Assembly: GCA_964019425.1 (NCBI GenBank) | Contig: OZ025835.1 | Span: 713,004-777,003, forward strand | Direction: 5' to 3' | Source: Flectonema sp. DT1601 | Lineage: Eukaryota; Euglenozoa; Diplonemea; Diplonemida; Diplonemidae | DNA length: 64,000 nucleotides | Shown here: positions 28,401 through 38,080 of the stretch, piece by piece | Layout of the letters: the number at the start of each line of letters is the position of its first letter | Numbering within the stretch: the first letter of the stretch is position 1 | Made by a program: the position numbers and the translations under genes | The notes under the pieces: generated by a model | What the model was told of the DNA's origin: nothing | The model's database searches: none | What the model saw: the letters and a program-made list of their open reading frames with translations, nothing else

Positions 28401-28888
28401 GCGGATTCCCAGTCCCGTTCGTGTTGCACGCGGTGATGATGTTCATCGCCATGATTCTCACGACCGTTTTCGCTGCCATCGCACTGAACGAGTTCAACAA
28501 TGACGTTGATTACAGTCATAGAGAAATCGGAATCGTAATTCTGAGTTTTGGATGGCTTCAGATTCTCGGTGGTATCGCCAAACCTGCGAACGATTCGAGC
28601 TTTAGGAAGTACTGGGGCTGGGGTCACATTTTGTTTGGTATTACGATATTTATTTTAGCTGTTGTTCAGATGGCATTTGGTATAAAGAATGTCGATAAAT
28701 TATATCCCAACACTGATACCAACAGTCTTAAGGTAGCTCTTGTTGTTGGTTTAGCTTTAATGGGAACTATCGTTATGGTAGGTCGGATATACGCAACTTG
28801 CAAACGAGTTCGTCAGGAGCAACAGTCGTCTAAGGACCCCGAAATGGAGACTGTTCCTCCACACCTTTCGCACCCACAACATATGTAA
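25424..28888 (+). CDS. Multi-DOMON cytochrome b561 fusion (CYBDOM-type)
   Basis: 1154 residues: signal peptide (about 1-19), one type A DOMON domain (about 20-170), a Pro/Thr linker (about 174-274) with PPTPITS repeats, four type B DOMON domains (starting near 275, 441, 621 and 790), then a cytochrome b561 membrane domain (about 955-1130). That domain has the four spaced histidines that hold two b hemes: His962 (HGRAM), His1002 (LHAVMM), His1032 (SHREIG) and His1068 (WGHILFG). Proteins of this build move electrons across a membrane, between a cytoplasmic donor such as ascorbate and the outer DOMON hemes or an external acceptor such as ferric iron. Five DOMON domains on one b561 is more than I know from plants or animals. 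It heads a block of nine single-pass DOMON genes and is the only one with a b561 domain, so it may supply electrons to the others. Type B domain 3 is nearly identical to type B domains of the 736-residue family. Confidence 0.93.
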   Translation: MKSLSLSSVLFSLLGMVSGVCNTASTDSNFVCMISGAGINVHWRTDTAGNYYEMMVDAQTTGYSSVGWNPTNPAGNKMIGSTVLMGGTADLNTVKMYSPTNTNGASIIATEAAIPSTITQTAITSTGGRVAVRFRRTGVSSGNLLTIFASGSTGTLSRHTNRASQTIDLADGIPQTTPVTAPPTPPPTPTPIVTSPPTPPVTLPPTPITSPPTPITSPPTPITSPPTPITPPTPPFTFPPTPPITLPPTPITSPPTPITLPPTAPPATIPPTPSSCTPSTLIHIGITRYDCMQSLTAAVTMHWNRATTGTTAIAATSTNVNGWFAVAFPQNAGVMTPATAVATSSTATAGVYSITSYSAAGITNTAIPTINSVTTELANGLRILRFNAAISLLTGSTPINYASHSASFQFPVNSAKHTTRGGGVVNFLIGGGVVPTPPVSTCAASTLIESGSTRYGCMQVLSPEVAVHWSRGTATGTGTTRASAPLNVPVGMVAVAFTTSSVNGWFSVSFPQNAGVMSPATAVATSSSTIAETYSINSYSASGITRLISANIATSTTEVVNGQRILRFNIQESFLRSNMPVNYAYHSSIMQFPLDSAKHTTRGSSFVNFLVSPIISPPASTCVASTLIRTGTTRYNCMKALTTSVTMHWNRATTGTTAIAATSTNVNGWFAVAFPTNAGAMAPATSVAMSSATTAGIYSITAKSAAGIATTTSTVVDTPTVETANGLRILRYNAAVSILRSNMPVNYAFHSTEIGFPVNIHTTRGGGTVDFVSGVPVPPVVTPPTFPSGTCTPSTLIQTGTTTYDCMLALSAAVTIHWNRETTATNTAMAASAGVGGWLSIGFPTVATSMTPATAVSSSSATAGGVYSITGRSASAITATTSPNMNFMTTEVLNGNRVIRFNVLTSFLRPNMPVNYAVHSTNPQFPVGNAQHTERGSSVVNFASGTSQSVVGDRNDDTVLTHGRAMIFIWQYWVPLAIFIKGVGPLFCKGKVCGFPVPFVLHAVMMFIAMILTTVFAAIALNEFNNDVDYSHREIGIVILSFGWLQILGGIAKPANDSSFRKYWGWGHILFGITIFILAVVQMAFGIKNVDKLYPNTDTNSLKVALVVGLALMGTIVMVGRIYATCKRVRQEQQSSKDPEMETVPPHLSHPQHM
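25975..26240 (+). repeat. Pro/Thr-coding repeat in the DOMON-b561 linker
   Basis: Imperfect 21-base units (CCAACTCCGATCACGTCTCC type) encode PTPITSP heptads; the clearest run is about 26036-26105. It keeps frame and forms an extended stalk between DOMON domains 1 and 2. Confidence 0.85.
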
Positions 28889-29450
28889 CCTTTAACTGGT
28901 TATCTTTCGATTTGTGGGGACAAAAAAAAAAAAAAAAATACGTTTCTATATATTTGTGTTCGTTTTTTATTGTGTGTTTGAAATTGTAATTTCTTTACTG
29001 TTTATTCTTTCATTTTTTTTTTTTTTTTTTTTATTTGTAGAGTAGTTACAAGTAGCATAGTAGTAGAATCTTAAAAGTGATGGTGCTGTTTATTTATTTA
29101 TTACAGTCACACATTGCCACTGATTCACATATATCAGTCTCCATAGTTCAGTAACTATTTCTGCTTTTATTTTGTTTTTACGATGCGTAAGTGTTTTTAC
29201 AAGTAGAAAATTTAGTTGTTCACCTCACTGTCAGCTTTCTAATTACGGAAAGCTGCGAAAAGTTTGTCATTTTTATCAAAATGGGAAAACTCTCAATGAC
29301 TTTCATAAGTTGTATTCTCCAGGGATTCCACGTTTTTGTAAATTTTTTTTTTCTTCCACTCGATTTCAATATTTTTAAGTTCAACTATCGGGCTTATTAT
29401 ATTTTATGCGTGACTCTGCCTATTGTCCTTTTGTTTGTTATTAGTTTCAT

Positions 29451-29484
<34 letters not shown>

Positions 29485-29560
29485 CTTGTTTTGTTAATTT
29501 TGTATTATTATTTCTTTTTTTATTGTTGTCTAAATTTCTCTTGTTTCTCTATTTTTCTCT

Positions 29561-29708
29561 TTAATTAGAACAACAAGTACTGTGCAAATATAAACCGATG
29601 GATCTTGTTTGAGTCTTTCGCTGCACTTAGCGGTGAGGACGAAGCAGTTGGTCCTTTGCGTGTTTGAGCGTCGTCAGTACTAACATCTTGCGAAGTATGA
29701 ATACTTTG
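29561..29708 (+). repeat. 148-base conserved intergenic element, copy a
   Basis: Starts TTAATTAGAACAACAAGTACTG and ends in a CGAAGTA/TACTTTG hairpin. It aligns without gaps to 34009-34156 with about four differences, while the sequences outside are much less alike. Internal pairing: CGCT/AGCG, GGAC/GTCC and the final stem, where the one stem change is G-C to G-U and keeps pairing. Confidence 0.8.
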
Positions 29709-29898
29709 GAAGATAGGTTTATTTCAACGTTACTTCCTTACTTTCTTATTGATATTCATTTTTCATATCCTTTGGAGTTGTTTCTAATTTTCAAACAGAA
29801 ACAATAAATAGTTGTGAAGCATTCCATTTGTTGTTATTCAAAAGAAACTTCTTATTCTTCCTCAAAAATGTTAGTTAATAGTCACTCAGATTTATGAA

Positions 29899-29911
29899 AT
29901 ATTTTTTACAG
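29899..29911 (+). promoter_or_regulatory. Splice acceptor before the 6A+1B DOMON gene
   Basis: TATTTTTTACAG ends at 29911, 21 bases before the ATG. The same tract occurs at 34285 and 38209 before the sister genes. Confidence 0.5.
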
Positions 29912-29931
29912 TTAATTACCACCTGCTAATC

Positions 29932-32900
29932 ATGAAGTTACTCAGGATTACTGCACTGGCCACGATGCTGGGATTGTCTAGTGCTGTTTGCGCTACCGCA
30001 TCTACTGACAGCAACTACGTGTGCATGATTACAGGTGCTGGCATCAACGTTCACTGGAGGACTGATACGGCTGGGAACTTCTACGACATGTTGGTGGATG
30101 CTCCACAGACTGGTGCTGCTGGATACGCAGCCGTTGGGTGGAACCCAACCAACCCGACAGGCAACAGAATGATTGGCTCCACTATTTTGATGGGAGCAAC
30201 TTCTGATCTGAACACCGTTAGGATGTACTCACCGACAAACACCAACGCGGCCAACATCCTCGCCACTGAAGCAAACATCCCGTCGACCATTACCCAAACA
30301 GCGATTGCATCTGCCAACAATCGTATCACACTCCGGTTCCGCAGGACTGGTGTCAGCACGGGCAACTTGTTGACCATCTTTGCCTTTGGAAACACGGGAA
30401 CCTTGTCTAACCACGGACAAAGCGGAAGGGCTGCCCAAACTATCGACTTGGCTGATGGAGTTGCGATCCCTGCCCCGACTTGCACGGCTTCTACTGACAG
30501 CAACTACGTGTGCATGATTTCAGGAGCTGGCATCAATGTTCACTGGAGGACTAATAGAGTTGGGAACTACTACGACATGTTGGTGGATGCTCCACAGACT
30601 GGTGCTGCTGGATACGCCGCCGTTGGATGGAACCCAACCAACCCGACAGGCAACAGAATGATTGGCTCCACTATTTTGATGGGAGCAACTTCTGATCTGA
30701 ACACCGTTAGGATGTACTCACCGGCAAACACCAACGGGGCCAACATCCTCGCCACTGAAGCAACCATCCCGTCGACCATTACGCAAACAGCGATTACATC
30801 TGCCAACAATCGTATCACACTCCGGTTCCGCAGGACTGGTGTCAGCACGGGCAACTTGTTGACCATCTTTGCCTTTGGAAACACTGGAACCTTGTCTAAC
30901 CACGGACAAAGCGGAAGGGCTGCTGAAACTATCAACTTGGCTTCTGTACCAGCTTGCACTGCTTCTACTGACAGCAACTTCGTGTGCATGATTTCAGGAG
31001 CTGGCATCAATGTTCACTGGAGGACTAATACAGCTGGGAACTACTACGACATGTTGGTGGATGCTCCACAGACTGGTGCTAATGGATACGCCGCCGTTGG
31101 ATGGAACCCAACCAACCCGACAGGCAACAGAATGATTGGCTCCACTATTTTGATGGGAGCAACTTCTGATCTGAACACCGTTAGGATGTACTCACCGGCA
31201 AACACCAACGGGGCCAACATCCTCGCCACTGAAGCAAACATCCCGTCGACCATTACGCAAACAGCGATTGTATCTGCCAACAATCGTATCACACTCCGGT
31301 TCCGCAGGACTGGTGTTAGCACGGGCAACTTGTTGACCATCTTTGCCTTTGGAAACACCGGAACCTTGTCTAACCACGGACAAAGCGGAAGGGCTGCCGC
31401 AACTATCAGCTTGGCTTCTGTACCGGCCACTGTACCTACTTGCACGGCTTCTACTGACAGCAACTTCGTGTGCATGATTTCAGGAGCTGGCATCAATGTT
31501 CACTGGAGGACTAATGCAGCTGGGAACTACTACGACATGTTGGTGGATGCTCCACAGACTGGTGCTGCTGGATACGCCGCCGTTGGGTGGAACCCAACCA
31601 ACCCGACAGGCAACAGAATGATTGGCTCCACTATTTTGATGGGAGGAACTTCTGATCTGAACACCGTTAGGATGTACTCACCGACAAACACCAACGGGGC
31701 CAACATCCTCGCTACTGAAGCAACCATCCCGTCGACCATTACGCAAACAGCGATTACATCTGCCAACAATCGTATCACACTCCGGTTCCGCAGGACTGGT
31801 GTCAGCACGGGCAACTTGTTGACCATCTTTGCCTTTGGAAACACTGGAACCTTGTCCAACCACGGACAAAGCGGAAGGGCTGCTGAAACTATCAACTTAG
31901 CTTCTGTACCAGCTTGCACTGCTTCTACTGACAGCAACTTCGTGTGCATGATTTCAGGAGCTGGCATCAATGTTCACTGGAGGACTAATACAGCTGGGAA
32001 CTACTACGACATGTTGGTGGATGCTCCACAGACTGGTGCTAATGGATACGCCGCCGTTGGGTGGAACCCAACCAACCCGACAGGCAACAGAATGATTGGC
32101 TCCACTATTTTGATGGGAGCAACTTCTGATCTGAACACCGTTAGGATGTACTCACCGACAAACACCAACGGGGCCAACATCCTCGCCACAGAAGCAACCA
32201 TCCCGTCGACCATTACGCAAACAGCGATTGTATCTGCCAACAATCGTATCACACTCCGGTTCCGCAGGACTGGTGTCAGCACGGGCAACTTGTTGACCAT
32301 CTTTGCCTTTGGAAACACCGGAACCTTGTCTAACCACGGACAAAGCGGAAGGGCTGCCGCAACTATCAGCTTGGCTTCTGTACCGGCCACTGTACCTACT
32401 TGCACGGCTTCTACTGACAGCAACTTCGTGTGCATGATTTCAGGAGCTGGCATCAATGTTCACTGGAGGACTAATAGAGCTGGGAACTACTACGACATGT
32501 TGGTGGATGCTCCACAGACTGGTGCTAATGGATACGCCGCCGTTGGGTGGAACCCAACTAACCCGACAGGCAACAGAATGATTGGCTCCACTATTTTGAT
32601 GGGAGCAACTTCTGATCTGAACACCGTTAGGATGTACTCACCGACAAACACCAATGGGGCCAACATCCTCGCTACTGAAGCAACCATCCCGTCGACCATT
32701 ACGCAAACAGCAATTGCATCTGCCAACAATCGTATCACACTCCGGTTCCGCAGGACTGGTGTCAGCACGGGCAACTTGTTGACAATCTTTGCCTTTGGAA
32801 ACACTGGAACCTTGTCTAACCACGGACAAAGCGGAAGGGCTGCCGCAACTATCAACTTGGCTTCAGTAACTGCTACTGCACCGGTTTGCACGGCATCGAC

Positions 32901-33591
32901 TCTCGTTCACACGGGTACCACTAATTATCAATGCATGAAGGCTTTGACAAACGGAGTCGTTATTCACTGGAACATGGCCACGACCGGAACTACTGCCATC
33001 GCTGCGACCAGCACGAACGTCAACGGTTGGTTTGCGGTCGCGTTCCCTACCAACGCTGGAGCCATGGCCCCTGCCACCTCTGTTGCGATGAGCAGTGCCA
33101 CCGCTGCGGGTATTTACGCGATCACTGCCAAGTCAGCAGCCGGAATCGCGACCACCACGTCCACTGTCGTCGACACCCCGACCGTCGAAACGGCCAACGG
33201 TCTTCGTATTCTGAGATACAACGCTGCTGTTTCTATTCTTACGGCAAACATGGCCGTCAACTACGCATTCCACTCGTCAGAGATTGGATTTCCTGTGAAC
33301 ATTCACAGCACCAGGGGATCGGGAACTGTTGATTTCGTGAACCCAACTCCAACATCACCTGGAAACCCTCCCGTCACTTCGAGAACTCCAGCAACTACGG
33401 CACCGGTAGTTGTAGTAGACAGCGATGATAGTTTATCTGGTGGAGCTATTGCAGGTATTGTTATCGGTTCTATGGCGTTTGTGGTTATCGTTACTGTAGT
33501 TGTCTACTGTTTCTGCTTGAAGCAAAAGGAACCAGTGGATGTGGAAGAAAAGGACGCTGGAAATGCGGACAGTAGTCCAGATCAAGTTTAA
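29932..33591 (+). CDS. Surface DOMON protein, six type A + one type B domains
   Basis: 1219 residues: signal peptide (about 1-18), six type A DOMON domains of about 160 residues each, one type B DOMON (from about Cys986), a Pro/Thr linker, one membrane segment (about 1170-1195) and an acidic tail ending SSPDQV. Each type A domain repeats the same landmarks: CTASTDSN-VCMI at its start with two Cys, INVHWRT, GYAAVGWNPTNPTGN-M, and LSNHG near its end. The Met after GN and the His in LSNHG stand where Met and His hold heme b in the DOMON domain of cellobiose dehydrogenase, so heme binding is inferred for each. Type B has an equivalent Met (GAM) and a His before TRG. Codons are rich in C and G, unlike the flanks, which suggests high expression. 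The type B part is almost identical in DNA to the first type B domain of the 736-residue genes. Confidence 0.9.
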   Translation: MKLLRITALATMLGLSSAVCATASTDSNYVCMITGAGINVHWRTDTAGNFYDMLVDAPQTGAAGYAAVGWNPTNPTGNRMIGSTILMGATSDLNTVRMYSPTNTNAANILATEANIPSTITQTAIASANNRITLRFRRTGVSTGNLLTIFAFGNTGTLSNHGQSGRAAQTIDLADGVAIPAPTCTASTDSNYVCMISGAGINVHWRTNRVGNYYDMLVDAPQTGAAGYAAVGWNPTNPTGNRMIGSTILMGATSDLNTVRMYSPANTNGANILATEATIPSTITQTAITSANNRITLRFRRTGVSTGNLLTIFAFGNTGTLSNHGQSGRAAETINLASVPACTASTDSNFVCMISGAGINVHWRTNTAGNYYDMLVDAPQTGANGYAAVGWNPTNPTGNRMIGSTILMGATSDLNTVRMYSPANTNGANILATEANIPSTITQTAIVSANNRITLRFRRTGVSTGNLLTIFAFGNTGTLSNHGQSGRAAATISLASVPATVPTCTASTDSNFVCMISGAGINVHWRTNAAGNYYDMLVDAPQTGAAGYAAVGWNPTNPTGNRMIGSTILMGGTSDLNTVRMYSPTNTNGANILATEATIPSTITQTAITSANNRITLRFRRTGVSTGNLLTIFAFGNTGTLSNHGQSGRAAETINLASVPACTASTDSNFVCMISGAGINVHWRTNTAGNYYDMLVDAPQTGANGYAAVGWNPTNPTGNRMIGSTILMGATSDLNTVRMYSPTNTNGANILATEATIPSTITQTAIVSANNRITLRFRRTGVSTGNLLTIFAFGNTGTLSNHGQSGRAAATISLASVPATVPTCTASTDSNFVCMISGAGINVHWRTNRAGNYYDMLVDAPQTGANGYAAVGWNPTNPTGNRMIGSTILMGATSDLNTVRMYSPTNTNGANILATEATIPSTITQTAIASANNRITLRFRRTGVSTGNLLTIFAFGNTGTLSNHGQSGRAAATINLASVTATAPVCTASTLVHTGTTNYQCMKALTNGVVIHWNMATTGTTAIAATSTNVNGWFAVAFPTNAGAMAPATSVAMSSATAAGIYAITAKSAAGIATTTSTVVDTPTVETANGLRILRYNAAVSILTANMAVNYAFHSSEIGFPVNIHSTRGSGTVDFVNPTPTSPGNPPVTSRTPATTAPVVVVDSDDSLSGGAIAGIVIGSMAFVVIVTVVVYCFCLKQKEPVDVEEKDAGNADSSPDQV

Positions 33592-33635
33592 GATATTATT
33601 TCCTTAACCCAAAGGGGTAATATAAGAACGAAAAG

Positions 33636-33695
33636 GATAATTGGCAACGCGCGTAAACCTAGTTTAGCATTATCAGTTTGAACTGGGTCACGGTT
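33636..33695 (+). repeat. Downstream element, copy 2
   Basis: GATAATTGGCAACGCGCG, AAACCTAGTTTAGC, TTATCAGTTTGAACTGGGTCACGG. It has small inverted repeats (TAAAC/GTTTA and CAGTT/AACTG). It begins 45 bases after the stop codon. Confidence 0.7.
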
Positions 33696-34008
33696 TTTTG
33701 CACAAAGAAAACCTCACAATGATAAATTACTCTTTTCTGTATAGTTCCAGATATAGCTAACTGTTTTCAGAGTCCTAATACGGAATGAGTCTTAAGGAAG
33801 TTATTTTTTAGCTACTATTTGTTTGTCAAATTCTACGAAAAAGATTGAATTTCTTTTAGCAGACAATCAATTTTCTGTTTTGTAATTTTATATTGATATC
33901 AACATACCATAAAATGTTTAACAAAATCAAAACTTTCTTTTGAATTTGTTCCAACTTTTTGAGTTTTAATGTTGTCTATATTTCTCCCAGTTTTTCGTAT
34001 TCGTGTCT

Positions 34009-34156
34009 TTAATTAGAACAACAAGTACTGTGCAAATATGAACCGATGGATCTTGTTTGAGTCTTTCGCTGCACTTAGCGGTGAGGACGAAGCAGTTGGT
34101 CCTTTGCGTGTTTGAGCGCAGTCAGTACTAACATCTTGCGAAGTATGAATACTTCG
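34009..34156 (+). repeat. 148-base conserved intergenic element, copy b
   Basis: Same length and boundaries as the other three copies. The terminal stem here is the perfect CGAAGTA-TGAA-TACTTCG. Confidence 0.82.
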
Positions 34157-34305
34157 AAAGAAAAGACTCTTTCAACTTAAATTCCTTACTGCCTTACTAA
34201 TAATTTGTTGACAAGTCTTTTGGTTTTATTCTTCTTCAAAAATGTTAGTTAATAGTCACTCTGATTTATGAAATGTTTTTTACAGTTAATTACCACCTGC
34301 CAATC

Positions 34306-37300
34306 ATGAAGTTACTCAGGATTACTGCACTGGCCACGATGCTGGGATTGTCTAGTGCTGTTTGCGCTACCGCATCTACTGACAGCAACTACGTGTGCAT
34401 GATTACAGGAGCTGGCATCAACGTTCACTGGAGGACTGATACGGCTGGGAACTTCTACGACATGTTGGTGGATGCTCCACAGACTGGTGCTGCTGGATAC
34501 GCAGCCGTTGGGTGGAACCCAACCAACCCGACAGGCAACAGAATGATTGGCTCCACTATTTTGATGGGAGCAACTTCTGATCTGAACACCGTTAGGATGT
34601 ACTCACCGACAAACACCAACGCGGCCAACATCCTCGCCACTGAAGCAACCATCCCGTCGTCCATTACGCAAACAGCGATTGCATCTGCCAACAATCGTAT
34701 CACACTCCGATTCCGCAGGACTGGTGTCAGCACGGGCAACTTGTTGACCATCTTTGCCTTTGGAAACACGGGAACCTTGTCTAACCACGGACAAAGCGGA
34801 AGGGCTGCCCAAACTATCGACTTGGCTGATGGAGTTGCGATCCCTGCCCCGACTTGCACGGCTTCTACTGACAGCAACTACGTGTGCATGATTTCAGGAG
34901 CTGGCATCAATGTTCACTGGAGGACTAATAGAGTTGGGAACTACTACGACATGTTGGTGGATGCTCCACAGACTGGTGCTAATGGATACGCCGCCGTTGG
35001 GTGGAACCCAACCAACCCGACAGGCAACAGAATGATTGGCTCCACCATTTTGATGGGAGCAACTTCTGATCTGAACACCGTTAGGATGTACTCACCGGCA
35101 AACACCAACGCTGCCAACATCCTCGCTACTGAAGCAACCATCCCGTCGACCATTACGCAAACAGCGATTACATCTGCCAACAATCGTATCACACTCCGGT
35201 TCCGCAGGACTGGTGTCAGCACGGGCAACTTGTTGACCATCTTTGCCTTTGGAAACACTGGAACCTTGTCCAACCACGGACAAAGCGGAAGGGCTGCTGA
35301 AACTATCAACTTGGCTTCTGTACCTACTTGCACGGCTTCTACTGACAGCAACTTCGTGTGCATGATTTCAGGAGCTGGCATCAATGTTCACTGGAGGACT
35401 AATACAGCTGGGAACTACTACGACATGTTGGTGGATGCTCCACAGACTGGTGCTGCTGGATACGCCGCCGTTGGATGGAACCCAACCAACCCGACAGGCA
35501 ACAGAATGATTGGCTCCACTATTTTGATGGGAGCAACTTCTGATCTGAACACCGTTAGGATGTACTCACCGGCAAACACCAACGGGGCCAACATCCTCGC
35601 CACTGAAGCAACCATCCCGTCGACCATTACGCAAACAGCGATTGTATCTGCCAACAATCGTATCACACTCCGGTTCCGCAGGACTGGTGTCAGCACGGGC
35701 AACTTGTTGACAATCTTTGCCTTTGGAAACACCGGAACCTTGTCTAACCACGGACAAAGCGGAAGGGCTGCCGCAACTATCAGCTTGGCTTCTGTACCGG
35801 CCACTGTACCTACTTGCACGGCTTCTACTGACAGCAACTTCGTGTGCATGATTTCAGGAGCTGGCATCAATGTTCACTGGAGGACTAATGCAGCTGGGAA
35901 CTACTACGACATGTTGGTGGATGCTCCACAGACTGGTGCTAATGGATACGCCGCCGTTGGGTGGAACCCAACCAACCCGACGGGCAACAGAATGATTGGC
36001 TCCACTATTTTGATGGGAGGAACTTCTGATCTGAACACCGTTAGGATGTACTCACCGACAAACACCAACGGGGCCAACATCCTCGCCACTGAAGCAACCA
36101 TCTCATCGATCATTACGCAAACAGCGATTGCATCTGCCAACAATCGTATCACACTCCGGTTCCGCAGGACTGGTGTCAGCACGGGCAACTTGTTGACCAT
36201 CTTTGCCTTTGGAAACACTGGAACCTTGTCTAACCACGGACAAAGCGGAAGGGCTGCTGAAACTATCAACTTAGCTTCTGTACCAGCTTGCACTGCTTCT
36301 ACTGACAGCAACTTCGTGTGCATGATTTCAGGAGCTGGCATCAATGTTCACTGGAGGACTAATACAGCTGGGAACTACTACGACATGTTGGTGGATGCTC
36401 CACAGACTGGTGCTAATGGGTACGCAGCCGTTGGGTGGAACCCAACCAACCCGACAGGCAACAGAATGATTGGCTCCACTATTTTGATGGGAGCAACTTC
36501 TGATCTGAACACCGTTAGGATGTACTCACCGACAAACACCAACGGGGCCAACATCCTCGCCACTGAAGCAACCATCCCGTCGACCATTACGCAAACAGCG
36601 ATTGTATCTGCCAACAATCGTATCACACTCCGGTTCCGCAGGACTGGTGTCAGCACGGGCAGTTTGTTGACCATCTTTGCCTTTGGAAACACTGGAACCT
36701 TGTCTAACCACGGACAAAGCGGAAGGGCTGCCCAAACTATCAGCTTGGCTTCTGCAGTAGCGACCCCTGCTCCTACAGCTGTTGTGACCGCTACTCCTGT
36801 ACCGACTTGCATGGCATCGACTCTCGTTCAAACGGGTTCCACTAATTATCAATGCATGAAGGCTTTGGCAAATGGAGTTATTTTTCACTGGAACATGGCT
36901 ACGAGCGGAACAACTGGCATCGCTGTGACCAGCACTAACGTCAACGGTTGGTTTGCGGTCGCGTTCCCTACCAACGCTGGAGCCATGGCCCCTGCCACTT
37001 CTGTTGCGATGAGCAGTGCCACCACTGCGGGTATTTACGCGATCACTGCCAAGTCAGCAGCCGGAATCACGACCACCACGTCCACTGTCGTCGACACCCC
37101 GACCGTCGAAACGGCCAACGGTCTTCGTATTCTGAGATACAACGCTGCTGTTTCTATTCTTACGGCAAACATGCCCGTCAACTACGCATTCCACTCGTCA
37201 GAGATTGGATTTCCTGTGAACATTCACACCACCAGGGGATCGGGAACTGTTGATTTCGTGAGCCCTCCGACTACAACATCTCCTGGAAGCCCTCCCGTCA

Positions 37301-37515
37301 CTCCGAGAACTCCAGCAACTACGGCACCAGTAGTTGTAGTAGACAGCGATGATAGTTTATCTGGTGGAGCTATTGCAGGTATTGTTATCGGTTCTGTGGC
37401 GTTTGTGGTTATCGTTGCTGTAGTTGTCTACTGTTTCTGCTTGAAGCAAAAGGAACCAGTGGATGTGGAAGAAAAGGACGCTGGAAATGCGGACAGTAGT
37501 CCAGATCAAGTTTAA
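34306..37515 (+). CDS. Surface DOMON protein, five type A + one type B domains
   Basis: 1069 residues from the Met at 34306. Layout as in the preceding gene but with five type A domains, a longer Thr/Ala/Pro linker before the type B domain (which starts near residue 834), a membrane segment near 1019-1045, and the tail ending SSPDQV. The frame is open to an ATG at 34273, but an acceptor AG at 34285 lies between the two, and the 34306 start gives the same signal peptide as the sister genes, so it is preferred. The signal peptide and first domain differ from those of the preceding gene by only a few residues. The type B domain starts CMASTLVQTGS and differs from that of the preceding gene, so the two ends of the gene have separate histories. 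Confidence 0.9.
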   Translation: MKLLRITALATMLGLSSAVCATASTDSNYVCMITGAGINVHWRTDTAGNFYDMLVDAPQTGAAGYAAVGWNPTNPTGNRMIGSTILMGATSDLNTVRMYSPTNTNAANILATEATIPSSITQTAIASANNRITLRFRRTGVSTGNLLTIFAFGNTGTLSNHGQSGRAAQTIDLADGVAIPAPTCTASTDSNYVCMISGAGINVHWRTNRVGNYYDMLVDAPQTGANGYAAVGWNPTNPTGNRMIGSTILMGATSDLNTVRMYSPANTNAANILATEATIPSTITQTAITSANNRITLRFRRTGVSTGNLLTIFAFGNTGTLSNHGQSGRAAETINLASVPTCTASTDSNFVCMISGAGINVHWRTNTAGNYYDMLVDAPQTGAAGYAAVGWNPTNPTGNRMIGSTILMGATSDLNTVRMYSPANTNGANILATEATIPSTITQTAIVSANNRITLRFRRTGVSTGNLLTIFAFGNTGTLSNHGQSGRAAATISLASVPATVPTCTASTDSNFVCMISGAGINVHWRTNAAGNYYDMLVDAPQTGANGYAAVGWNPTNPTGNRMIGSTILMGGTSDLNTVRMYSPTNTNGANILATEATISSIITQTAIASANNRITLRFRRTGVSTGNLLTIFAFGNTGTLSNHGQSGRAAETINLASVPACTASTDSNFVCMISGAGINVHWRTNTAGNYYDMLVDAPQTGANGYAAVGWNPTNPTGNRMIGSTILMGATSDLNTVRMYSPTNTNGANILATEATIPSTITQTAIVSANNRITLRFRRTGVSTGSLLTIFAFGNTGTLSNHGQSGRAAQTISLASAVATPAPTAVVTATPVPTCMASTLVQTGSTNYQCMKALANGVIFHWNMATSGTTGIAVTSTNVNGWFAVAFPTNAGAMAPATSVAMSSATTAGIYAITAKSAAGITTTTSTVVDTPTVETANGLRILRYNAAVSILTANMPVNYAFHSSEIGFPVNIHTTRGSGTVDFVSPPTTTSPGSPPVTPRTPATTAPVVVVDSDDSLSGGAIAGIVIGSVAFVVIVAVVVYCFCLKQKEPVDVEEKDAGNADSSPDQV

Positions 37516-37557
37516 GATATTATTTCCTTAACCCAAAGGGGTAATATAAGAACGAAA

Positions 37558-37617
37558 AGGATATTAGGTAGCGCGCGTAAACCTAGTTTAGGATTATCAC
37601 TTTGAATTGGGTCACGG
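37558..37617 (+). repeat. Downstream element, copy 3
   Basis: Matches the copy at 33636 with several changes (GATATTAGGTAGCGCGCG start, TTATCACTTTGAATTGGG), though the surrounding 600 bases are almost identical. Here the element itself varies more than its flanks. Confidence 0.68.
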
Positions 37618-37932
37618 TTTTTTGCACAAAGAAAACCTCACAATGATAAATTACTCTTTTCTGTATAGTTCCAGATATAGCTAACTGTTTTCAGAGTTCT
37701 AATACGGAATGAGTCTTTAGGAAGTTATTTTTTAGCTACTATTTGTTTGTCAAATTCTACGAAAAAGATTGAATTTCTTTTAGCAGACAATCAATTTTCT
37801 GTTTTGTAATTTTATATTGATATCAACATACCATAAAATGTTTAACAAAATCAAAACATTCTTTTGAATTTGTTCCAACTTTTTGTGTTTTAATGTTGTC
37901 TATATTTCTCCCAGTTTTTCGTATTCGTGTCT

Positions 37933-38080
37933 TTAATTAGAACAACAAGTACTGTGCAAATATAAACCGATGGATCTTGTTTGAGTCTTTCGCTGCACTT
38001 AGCGGTGAGGACGAAGCAGTTGGTCCTTTGCGTGTTTGAGCGCAGTCAGTACTAACATCTTGCGAAGTATGAATACTTCG
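37933..38080 (+). repeat. 148-base conserved intergenic element, copy c
   Basis: One difference from copy b that I can see (ATAAACC as in copy a rather than ATGAACC). Confidence 0.82.

Larger units (their letters stand above)
28889..29931. other. Intergenic region with A/T runs and the 148-base element
   Basis: Short frames near 29172-29568 are T-rich and not convincing. It holds a T run at about 29013-29032, an A run at about 29455-29482, the first copy of the 148-base element (29561-29708) and a TTTTTTACAG acceptor ending at 29911. Confidence 0.6.
33592..34305. other. Intergenic region between the first two type A-rich DOMON genes
   Basis: 714 bases with two notable parts: the downstream element (33636-33695) and copy b of the 148-base element (34009-34156). 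The acceptor TTTTTTACAG ends at 34285. Almost the whole stretch is repeated at 37516-38229. Confidence 0.75.

Noticed and set aside
29561-29708. Spliced-leader RNA gene as identity of the 148-base element (TTAGAACAACAAGTACTGTG resembles part of a kinetoplastid leader)
   Set aside because: No convincing donor site, Sm site or terminal T run; the likeness is short. It is kept only as an unexplained conserved element.
34273-34305. Upstream ATG adding 11 residues to the 5A DOMON gene (and the same at 38197)
   Set aside because: It lies before the TTTTTTACAG acceptor, and the sister gene at 29932 lacks it; the downstream Met gives a standard signal peptide.
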